Of a DNA stretch of 55,780 nucleotides, positions 49,045-55,780 are shown piece by piece. The DNA is from an uncultured Caryophanales bacterium. Lineage in GTDB: Bacteria; Bacillota_I; Bacilli_A; RFN20; CAG-826. A program made the translations under genes and the position numbers. Position 1 is the first letter of the stretch. Each line of letters opens with the position of its first letter. The notes below the pieces were generated by a model. The model was not told where the DNA came from, ran no database searches, and worked only from the letters and a program-made list of their open reading frames with translations. Location of the stretch: positions 1 to 55,780 of the forward strand of contig CALELS010000026.1 in assembly GCA_937902735.1 (NCBI GenBank), in the 5' to 3' direction.

Positions 49045-50535
49045 ATGGAAAAATATGTACTTGCAATTGATCAAGGCACTACATCGACACGTGCCATTTT
49101 ATTCGACCACGAAGGACACAATATTTCTTCAGCGGTTAGGGAAGTAACAAATCTCTTCCCACATGAAGGATGGGTTGAAATCGATCCTTTAAAAATTTGG
49201 ATTTCAGCTGTTGACGTCGTTAACGAAGTCATGATTAAAGCTGATATTACAATGAATCAAATTGATTCTATTGGTATTACAAACCAACGTGAAACAGCAA
49301 TTGTTTGGGATAAGAAAACAGGCAAGCCTGTTTATAATGCCGTTGTTTGGCAATCACGCCAAAGCGTTGAAATATGCGAAGAATTTGAACACCAAAAAGA
49401 ATTTATTCATTACAAAACAGGTTTATTAATTAATCCTTATTTCTCGGCTAGCAAGATTAGATGGATTCTTGACCACATTAAAAACGGACAAGAAAGAGCA
49501 GAAAATGGAGAATTATTATTTGGTACAGTTGATACCTGGCTTATTTACCGTATGACTAGAGGGGCTACTTTTGCTACTGATGTATCAAATGCAAGTAGAA
49601 CGATGTTATATAACATCTTTACTCTAAAATGGGATGAAGAATTACTTAAATTATTCAATATTCCAAAATGTATGCTTCCTGAAGTTAAGTCTTCAAGTGA
49701 AGATTATGGTGTAGCCTCATATTTCTCTGATAAAGTTCATATCTATGGCGTTGCTGGTGACCAACACGCTTCATTATTTGGACATAACTGCTTTAATCCT
49801 GGGGATTCAAAGAATACATATGGTACTGGTTGCTTCATGTTAATGAACACTGGTGAGAAGCCAATTCTTTCACATAATGGTTTATTGACTACAATTGCTT
49901 GGAAAATTGGTGACAAAGTATGCTACGCACTTGAAGGTAGTGTCTTTATTGGTGGCGCTGCTGTTCAATGGTTGCGAGATGGATTAAGAGCAATCGATAA
50001 ATCCAGTGATTCAGAGGAAGAAGCTTCAAGAGTTGAAGATAGTGATGGAATTTATGTTGTTCCTGCTTTCGTTGGACTTGGTACACCATATTGGGATGAT
50101 GATGTTCGTGGAGCTGTTTTTGGCATTACTAGAGCAACCACTAAAGCACATCTTATTAGAGCAACATTAGAAGGAGTTGCCTATCAATCTAAAGATGTCT
50201 TTGAAGTAATGGAAAAAGAATCAAAGATTAAGATTTCATCACTTCAAGTCGATGGAGGAGCAACAGCAAATAATATTTTGATGCAATTCCAAAGTGATGT
50301 TTTACAAATCGAACTTAAAAAACCAGTCTGCTTAGAAACAACTGCAATGGGTGTTGCTTATCTTGCAGGTCTTGCTAGTGGTTTCTGGAAAGATTTTGGA
50401 GATATTAAATCAAAACATAAATATGCAAAGGTATATAAACCTGCTATGGATAAGAAAACTGCAAGCGAAAAGATTCGTGGTTGGAAATTAGCGGTTGAAG
50501 CTGCAAGAGTGTTCAAACCTAAAAAGAGAGTTTAA
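49045..50535 (+). CDS. glpK: Glycerol kinase
   Basis: GlpK phosphorylates glycerol to glycerol-3-phosphate for lipids and glycolysis. The 496-aa FGGY-family protein has AIDQGTTSTRAILFD at the start, the FGGY-family glycerol site GITNQRETAIVWD, GTVDTWLIYRMT, GDQHASLFGHNCF, and LQVDGGATANNILMQFQSD. Length is standard. The start is predicted leaderless. No glpF, glpD or glpO is nearby, so uptake and oxidation are encoded elsewhere. It leads a five-gene run to rdgB. Confidence 0.96.
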   Translation: MEKYVLAIDQGTTSTRAILFDHEGHNISSAVREVTNLFPHEGWVEIDPLKIWISAVDVVNEVMIKADITMNQIDSIGITNQRETAIVWDKKTGKPVYNAVVWQSRQSVEICEEFEHQKEFIHYKTGLLINPYFSASKIRWILDHIKNGQERAENGELLFGTVDTWLIYRMTRGATFATDVSNASRTMLYNIFTLKWDEELLKLFNIPKCMLPEVKSSSEDYGVASYFSDKVHIYGVAGDQHASLFGHNCFNPGDSKNTYGTGCFMLMNTGEKPILSHNGLLTTIAWKIGDKVCYALEGSVFIGGAAVQWLRDGLRAIDKSSDSEEEASRVEDSDGIYVVPAFVGLGTPYWDDDVRGAVFGITRATTKAHLIRATLEGVAYQSKDVFEVMEKESKIKISSLQVDGGATANNILMQFQSDVLQIELKKPVCLETTAMGVAYLAGLASGFWKDFGDIKSKHKYAKVYKPAMDKKTASEKIRGWKLAVEAARVFKPKKRV

Positions 50536-51644
50536 TGGAAAATATAATCAAACTAAACAAACAGGATTTTCATAACATCTATATATCACTTGGAGTTAAT
50601 CCTCGACTTGATGAAGATGCAATTTTCACTGTTTATGAATATTGTATTGAAGGTGCAAAGCAAATCTTAGAAGCTAATATTTTAGGAAGTGCTGTTCCTA
50701 TTAATCCAGTCTCATTAATTCTATATATTATTAATGAATATGGTTTTTATGTTGATGCAAATAAGAAACAAAACGATGAACTAAAAAATGATGAAAAATC
50801 AATGCAAAAGATTGCTTCTATTGCGCTAGATAAATATTTCACAAATGAGCATTTGTCATTTCAAAACAAAACCAAAATTTCTAAATATTCACCGCACATC
50901 TCAACTCTTTCTTTATATAACAACTTCATTTTAGGAGTGTTAACTCGTTATAAAAAGAGAGATCCATCATCGACTTTGTTAACTGATTTTTTATATAAAG
51001 GTTTTTCAATGTCAAAAGCAATTATTGAATTAATTGAAGATGGTTTTGAGACTGAAGCATTCTCAACATGGAGAACACTTCATGAGACTGAATGTATTTT
51101 GATTCTTCTTGCAAAAAATGGCAAAAAGACAATTACTTCATACCTTAGACACTTAGATTATTCAATGGCATATCGTGGAGCGATTCAATCAAAAGAAACT
51201 GTCGATATAATATTTGAAGAAATAAAAGAAAAGATGAGAGAGTTAAATCTCAAATCCAAAGATATGAAAAAATTTATCGAATATGGATGGCTTACATCTA
51301 TAGATGGCGCTATAAATATGGAAGGATTTAAATATAACTTCCGTGATGGGGTTGAAAGAGTTGCTGGATTATCTAGCTATGCTAAAACTTACGAAATGGC
51401 TAGTGAAATTGCTCACTCATCTCCACTACTTATTTATTCCAGAAATGATTACTTCTTACATATTACTTTATATAATCTCTATCAATCATTCTTTAGACTT
51501 GAAGGAGTATTTGCTAGACTCTACACTGCATCGATTTCAAAAGAAGAATCAGATCGTTATTTATTAATGCGTTCTACTTATTATCCAATGATTCAATATT
51601 TCTATAAATCTGAAGAAGTTTTATTGAAAAATATGAAAAAATAA
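50535..51644 (+). CDS. DUF5677-like protein, function unknown
   Basis: The 369-aa, mostly helical protein resembles DUF5677, with the segment GFSMSKAIIELIEDGFETEAFSTWRTLHETECILI (broken here at FETEAFSTWRTLHETE) typical of that group. Its function is unknown; related proteins appear scattered among mobile and housekeeping loci. It shares one base with the glpK stop codon, so it is translated in the glpK operon. The link with glycerol use is only positional. Confidence 0.6.
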   Translation: MENIIKLNKQDFHNIYISLGVNPRLDEDAIFTVYEYCIEGAKQILEANILGSAVPINPVSLILYIINEYGFYVDANKKQNDELKNDEKSMQKIASIALDKYFTNEHLSFQNKTKISKYSPHISTLSLYNNFILGVLTRYKKRDPSSTLLTDFLYKGFSMSKAIIELIEDGFETEAFSTWRTLHETECILILLAKNGKKTITSYLRHLDYSMAYRGAIQSKETVDIIFEEIKEKMRELNLKSKDMKKFIEYGWLTSIDGAINMEGFKYNFRDGVERVAGLSSYAKTYEMASEIAHSSPLLIYSRNDYFLHITLYNLYQSFFRLEGVFARLYTASISKEESDRYLLMRSTYYPMIQYFYKSEEVLLKNMKK

Positions 51645-51645
51645 C

Positions 51646-52317
51646 ATGGATTATAAATCACTTTTGAATTATTTATTAGAAACAAGAGATGCAAAATATG
51701 CATCTTTTTCAAAAACTCTTTCTAATAGTGACTACTCTGTCATCGGAACAAGAATACCTATTCTTAGAAAATTAGTGAAAGATCATATTAAAGATGAAGA
51801 ATTAGAACCAAACGATTTCGAATTAAATAAATATTTAGAAATGGATTTTATGTATTTTGGTTTATCTTTGTCGAGGGTGAAAACTATCGATGACCAATTG
51901 TTATTTTTATCTCATAACATCCATCTTGCAAAATCATGGGCAATTACTGATACAATCTCAACCTATTTAAAGAAAATGGATTTTGAGGAATATTATTCAT
52001 TCTTTTTAAAGAATCAAAACACTAAGGAGATTTATCAAAGACGATTCTGTTTTATTCTTGGACTGAAATTCTATAAAAATAAAGAAATCTTAAAAGTTCT
52101 TAAATATATAAAAGAAAATGAAGATTATATGATTATGATGGCGCAAGCTTGGTTACTTGCCACTGTTGCAATATGTTTTGAAAATGAAATCTATGATTTT
52201 TTGAAGAATTTCAATGATAAAACCTTGATAAGAAAGACAATTTCTAAAATGGTTGAATCATATCGAATTAATGATGAAGCTAAAGAAAGATTTAAAAAAT
52301 TTAGAGATTCTTTATAA
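51646..52317 (+). CDS. DNA alkylation repair protein, AlkD-like (HEAT repeats)
   Basis: AlkD excises positively charged alkylated bases. The 223-aa protein is all helical. It begins with IGTRIPILRKLVKDH, like the family's GVRxPxLR, and continues with AKSWAITDTISTYL (the Trp and Asp of the active groove), QRRFCFILGL, and AQAWLLATVAICF. These positions match AlkD's catalytic residues, so activity is plausible. It lies one nt after the DUF5677-like gene. Confidence 0.83.
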   Translation: MDYKSLLNYLLETRDAKYASFSKTLSNSDYSVIGTRIPILRKLVKDHIKDEELEPNDFELNKYLEMDFMYFGLSLSRVKTIDDQLLFLSHNIHLAKSWAITDTISTYLKKMDFEEYYSFFLKNQNTKEIYQRRFCFILGLKFYKNKEILKVLKYIKENEDYMIMMAQAWLLATVAICFENEIYDFLKNFNDKTLIRKTISKMVESYRINDEAKERFKKFRDSL

Positions 52318-52360
52318 GTAAAGAGAAATATTTTTTAATAAATGATAACTTATTAATGCA

Positions 52361-53164
52361 ATGATTAAGATAATTAAGAAAATAACTACAAATAGAGTGT
52401 TCGTAGACCTACTAGGATTATTCCCACCTTTATTTATGTTTGTAGCTTCATTTGTTCCTATTTTCTTTACAAAAAGCGCCGAACAAGTGATTCAAGTTTT
52501 CTTAGTGGCATATTTCTTAACCGTATTTTTAATACGATTCATCCTAATAATTCTAAGAAATAGAGCTAATCGCAATGAAAGTCCGTTAAAAGGACACATT
52601 CAAAAAGCGAAAATGATGATAATTACATCAGTTCTCTCACTAATTGAATCAATAGCAATCGTTTTAGCGTTCTATTTCATTATTTTCACACAAAAAGACA
52701 AAGGATTCTTTGCTTCAAATATTTATACTGCTCTTATTTATAGTGGATTCTTTATTGTTAGATTAATTTTTAATCTAGTTAAAATGTTTGGTGGTATCTA
52801 CACAAAAGATTCATACGATAAAACTATTATTTATATGGAAACTATTACTCTTCTATATATGATGGTCGTTTCATTTAATTACTTATTAAGTGCATCAAAA
52901 ATTAACGCTATCATATTAGAGTCTATTGTTGCTGGTCTAGCAATATTATCTATTATCTTTGTGTGCATTATCATGTTTTTAGAAGGTGTCATTTCTCGTC
53001 ATAAATATAGAAAACTTCTAAAAGAAGAAATTAAAACCTTAAAGAAAAATAAACGTATTTATAGCAAAGAAGTTAAAGCGAAAAGAAAAATTGAAAAAAT
53101 AACTGGCGTTGAAGTCATTGATGAAGATGATGTTGAATATATAGAGGATGAAAGAGATGTTTGA
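52361..53164 (+). CDS. Multi-pass membrane protein with charged C-terminal tail, function unknown
   Basis: The 267-aa protein has about six transmembrane helices (near 16-36, 44-65, 85-110, 120-140, 165-185 and 190-215) followed by a strongly basic segment (HKYRKLLKEEIKTLKKNKR) and an acidic end (DEDDVEYIEDERD). I recognise no family. It overlaps rdgB by 8 bp. There is no clear ribosome site before its ATG, and 43 nt separate it from the gene before. Confidence 0.65.
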   Translation: MIKIIKKITTNRVFVDLLGLFPPLFMFVASFVPIFFTKSAEQVIQVFLVAYFLTVFLIRFILIILRNRANRNESPLKGHIQKAKMMIITSVLSLIESIAIVLAFYFIIFTQKDKGFFASNIYTALIYSGFFIVRLIFNLVKMFGGIYTKDSYDKTIIYMETITLLYMMVVSFNYLLSASKINAIILESIVAGLAILSIIFVCIIMFLEGVISRHKYRKLLKEEIKTLKKNKRIYSKEVKAKRKIEKITGVEVIDEDDVEYIEDERDV

Positions 53165-53747
53165 TTTACTAGTAGCAACCAATAATGATCACAAATTAAA
53201 AGAGATGGATGAAATGCTTTTACCATATGGTATCAAAGTTCATTCACCAAAAGAATTTAATATCGTAGATAATCCAATTGAAGATGGTTTAACTTTCAAA
53301 GCTAATTCATTAATTAAGGCTAATAGTTTAGCAAAACATACTTCTATGCCTTTAATTGCGGATGATAGCGGTTTAAGTGTTGATGCGCTAAATGGTTTTC
53401 CTGGTATATATTCTGCAAGATTTGCCAAAGAATGTGGCGGTAATAAGTTTGCTAATTTAGAAATAATTAAAAGACTAGAGGGTAAGAAAAAAGATGCCTC
53501 ATTCTTCTGTGTTATTACATTAATGAATGTAGAAAAAGAACCTATCCAGTTTGTAGGTGAATGTAAAGGTAGAATTCTTGAAACTCCTATAGGAGAAAAT
53601 GGATTTGGATATGATCCAATATTCTATTCTAATGAAGCTAAGATGGGCTTTGGAAACGCTCCAGATAATGTTAAAAATAAATACTCACATAGAGCAAAAG
53701 CAATAGCTTTATTAATTGATTATTTAAGAACAAATAAACTTATCTAA
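53157..53747 (+). CDS. rdgB: XTP/dITP pyrophosphohydrolase (non-canonical purine NTPase)
   Basis: RdgB removes ITP, XTP and dITP from the nucleotide pool. The 196-aa protein starts MFDLLVATNNDHKLKEM and has LIADDSGLSVDALNGFPGIYSARFA (metal-binding Asp, about 60-85), GENGFGYDPIFY and the C-terminal SHRAKAIALL. The ATG at 53157 is chosen because AGAGG lies 9 nt upstream and family proteins start just before LVATNN; a start at 53148 would abut the SD. It is the last gene of the glpK run. It releases pyrophosphate, so it ties to the Ppa/PFK pyrophosphate economy. Confidence 0.95.
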   Translation: MFDLLVATNNDHKLKEMDEMLLPYGIKVHSPKEFNIVDNPIEDGLTFKANSLIKANSLAKHTSMPLIADDSGLSVDALNGFPGIYSARFAKECGGNKFANLEIIKRLEGKKKDASFFCVITLMNVEKEPIQFVGECKGRILETPIGENGFGYDPIFYSNEAKMGFGNAPDNVKNKYSHRAKAIALLIDYLRTNKLI

Positions 53748-53773
53748 TTCCTTCTAGCATAAAGAAAGAAAAA

Positions 53774-53782
53774 TGATATAAT
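53774..53782 (+). promoter_or_regulatory. Extended -10 of tRNA-Ser
   Basis: TGATATAAT (TG at 53774-53775, TATAAT at 53777-53782) ends 10 nt before the mature tRNA 5' end, so the primary transcript would have a very short 5' extension. Confidence 0.55.
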
Positions 53783-53792
53783 CTAATCACTT

Positions 53793-53883
53793 GGAGCAAT
53801 ACCCAAGAGGCTGAAGGGGACGGTTTGCTAAACCGTTAGATCGGGCAACTGGTGCGAGGGTTCAAATCCCTCTTGCTCCGCCA
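53793..53883 (+). tRNA. tRNA-Ser (GCT)
   Basis: The 91-nt sequence has acceptor GGAGCAA/TTGCTCC, anticodon loop TTGCTAA (anticodon GCT, reading AGC/AGU), a long class II variable arm, T arm GAGGGTTCAAATCCCTC, discriminator G and encoded CCA. Confidence 0.95.
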
Positions 53884-53898
53884 TCATCGATTGTCGAG

Positions 53899-53925
53899 AC
53901 ACGTACATGAAAGTGCGTGTTTTTT
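53899..53925 (+). terminator. Intrinsic terminator after tRNA-Ser
   Basis: ACACGTAC (53899-53906) pairs with GTGCGTGT (53913-53920), with one G-U pair and a 6-nt loop, followed by a T run. Confidence 0.85.
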
Positions 53926-54005
53926 CTTGTTTTTGAGTATTTTTATCAGTAGATAAAGATTTCATAGAAATCTTGCCCATTAAAAACATCTATAAATATC
54001 TAGAT

Positions 54006-55740
54006 TTAATCAATATTATTTTTCTTTGACTTTCTTATCAACACAAACGTCAAGACACCGAAGGAAGTTAGAGAAGTAACTACAACTAAAGCTATATAAA
54101 TTATCTTATTATCACCAAATGCTTTAACGGATGGTTGTAGAGTGTTATTCACTATTCCACTTCCGGCAAATGGAGTTTCATCTCCACACGCTCTAGCCCA
54201 TGCTAAATATCTTTCTAATACGGCATCGTATTTTCCAATTGTGTTATTGATAAATGTGTTTTGGATAATTTCATCAAATTCTAATAATTTAGCTTTTGCC
54301 TTGACATATAAACCAGATGATAAGCATTCCCCAGTTCCTTCTCCGATGAATGTTGAATCATCCATCTTCATATAGTTAATTGCCCAATCATCAAGTTCAT
54401 TTTCGCCATAAGCAATCTTTGCTAATTTGAGCAAAGAAGAGTCACTAAAAGTAATTTTCTTATTAACGCCATTAGTGAACGATCCATTAACGGAACTGGT
54501 CTCTCTTAAAGCGTAAGAGTCAGTGACATAATCGACATAAAAACTCGCATCATCGTTAAAGACATAGTGAGTATTTTCAACACTAAATGATAAATCGAGG
54601 AATAAGTCGACATCCACGGTGGCTTCATAACGGTAATAACCGCTGTTCATGGAAGATTCAATATTCACATCATAATCCACGACTTTATTATCAAGATAAT
54701 CAGCATAATAAGAATGGTATCCGCTTCTCGCATAATAAGTCACTTCTTCTAAATTATCTAAAAGATGAGTTTGCTGTAGAACACCAACTTTGGAATAAAC
54801 ATTAGGAGCGTAAGGAATATATTCTAAATCAGATATTAATGAAGATCTGCTACCACGCATAGAGATTGGATACATCTTTGATGTGTCATATTCATAGAGA
54901 TTTTCAATCATATATTCACTTGTATATTCCACAAAGTCATTCGCGCTAGGAAGAGTAAAACTACCATTTAAACGACTTGCTGTGTTTTGGGTGTGATAAA
55001 TCGGTTCGCTATTCTGTAAGAGGAATTTTTCATTTCTTCCTAAATAAACAAGCACTCTTAAATCTCCGCTTTCAGTGAGTTTCTTTTCCACAATTTGGAA
55101 ATCAACATCATTTTCGACATCGTGAGCGTTACGTGAAAAATATGATTTACCATATTTGGTTCTATTCATATAAATAGTTAAATCATTATCAGCGTATTCC
55201 AAAGAATGCGACCAACCGCTGAAGACATAAACACTATCAGGCTCTTCATCCTTCACAATCGGTGCGGTTGATAAGGTGGTATTAATCTTTCCATAATAAG
55301 GAACAACAAGTGTTTCACTTTTATCACCAATAACATCAATTAATGTCACGTTAAATCCTGTAAAGGATGGATTTTCGTAAACGTTAAATGTAAATGTTTT
55401 ACTGATATTATCACCAAAGGTAATTGATTCATCACCAACTTCATAATGAGCAATGGATAGAGCGTCTAAAGTAATGCTGTGTTCGCCCACTTCACCCATA
55501 TAGTGTTTTAAGCTATCAGGAACGAGAGATGGAGAGTCGATGGTTTTTGTATATGTTGAATTATCGTCATAAATCAAAGTATAAACAATTGGATTTGTTG
55601 ATAATTCATTAGCGAAATCCGCGCATTTGAAACTGCGGTTATTTAAATTATCAATAGTGAAATCAACGATACCGCTTACCTGCTGAACAGCGGCTTCTAC
55701 ATTCACAATTTTTGGTTGTAAAACGAATGATAACAATCGA
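54006..55740 (-). CDS. Cell-surface protein, 5'-truncated at the contig end
   Basis: The gene runs off the real end of the sequence at 55740; the bases beyond are adapter, so the true start is missing. The visible N-terminus (LLSFVLQ, then VNVEAAVQQ) looks like the end of a signal peptide with an Ala-type cleavage site. The middle is beta-rich and Tyr/Ser/Asp-rich. It includes a segment resembling the InlB B-repeat family (VYVFSGWSHSLEYADNDLTIYMN, about 170-195). The C-terminus has one transmembrane helix (IIYIALVVVTSLTSFGVLTFVLI) and a basic tail (RKSKKNN), with no LPXTG. It is probably a membrane-anchored surface protein of at least 576 aa. Its ligand is unknown. Confidence 0.7.
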
Positions 55741-55780
55741 AGATCGGAAGAGCGTCGTGTAGGGAAAGAGTGTAGATCTC
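55741..55780. other. Illumina adapter sequence (assembly artefact)
   Basis: The last 40 bases begin AGATCGGAAGAGCGTCGTGT and continue as the reverse complement of the Illumina universal adapter. This is read-through contamination at a contig end and not genomic DNA. Confidence 0.97.

Noticed and set aside
1..55740. Mycoplasma genetic code (TGA as Trp)
   Set aside because: TGA serves as the stop in ATGA gene overlaps, and Trp positions in the synthetases and other enzymes are coded by TGG.
1..55740. CRISPR arrays, insertion sequences, prophage or defence genes
   Set aside because: No regularly spaced direct repeats, transposase, integrase, phage structural or restriction genes were found in any frame.

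Overview
The window is AT-rich (low-GC) bacterial DNA from a Firmicutes/Bacilli-type genome. The gene order matches Bacillus in several blocks: infC-rpmI-rplT; ezrA-nifZ-thiI beside rpsD, tyrS and a ccpA-like gene; rsmB-rlmN-prpC-prkC-rsgA-rpe; gmk beside an rqcH-like gene; and atpIBEFHAGDC. TGA is used as a stop (for example in the ATGA overlaps of nifZ/thiI and glgD/glgA), so this is not the code-4 Mycoplasma lineage. A PASTA-less PrkC, a lipobox on AtpF and a GlgC/GlgD pair suggest an uncultured gut-type Bacilli lineage near the Erysipelotrichia/RF39/RFN20 group. That placement is inference. The last 40 bases are Illumina adapter, so the right edge is an assembly end.

Layout. 1-1433: translation operon infC-rpmI-rplT behind an attenuator leader. 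1444-7448: lipoprotein, orphan RelB-like antitoxin, thiI-nifZ-ezrA, and rpsD with a long leader. 7468-10674: ccpA-like regulator, tyrS and a lipoprotein. 10632-20604: one probable eight-gene operon glgC-glgD-glgA-leuS-coaX-pepV-trmB-pncB, joining glycogen synthesis, CoA and NAD synthesis, peptide use and translation. 20721-28300: small membrane proteins, rpmB, and an operon of rRNA modification, the PrpC/PrkC switch, RsgA and Rpe. 28488-33100: gmk, an rqcH-like gene, trmL, a HAD phosphatase, ppa and a thioredoxin-like lipoprotein. 33094-39912: complete F-ATPase operon. 39985-43523: nicotinamidase, a phosphofructokinase with pyrophosphate-type residues, and a TGS/uridine-kinase fusion whose promoter carries a cre-like box. 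43535-48927: acyltransferase, tRNA-Gly and tRNA-Asp, thioredoxin, TraX-like protein, CPBP protease, YigZ and PepP. 49045-53883: glpK operon ending in rdgB, then tRNA-Ser. 54006-55740: a surface protein cut by the contig end.

Metabolic picture: glycolysis (PFK), glycerol entry (GlpK), glycogen storage, a pentose-phosphate step (Rpe), F-ATPase, NAD salvage (PncA, PncB) and CoA synthesis (CoaX), with catabolite control suggested by the CcpA-like protein and candidate operators.

Most striking signals: (1) about ten genes have a good -10 hexamer 6-9 nt before the ATG and no Shine-Dalgarno, implying widespread leaderless mRNAs next to SD-led ribosomal and intra-operon genes; (2) infC appears to start at a non-canonical ATC; (3) RsmB has lost both catalytic cysteines and its SAM loop; (4) two operator-like palindromes sit 21 bp apart on the ccpA-like promoter; (5) the atp-operon terminator is embedded in a convergent coding sequence. 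I found no CRISPR array, prophage, insertion sequence or defence island.
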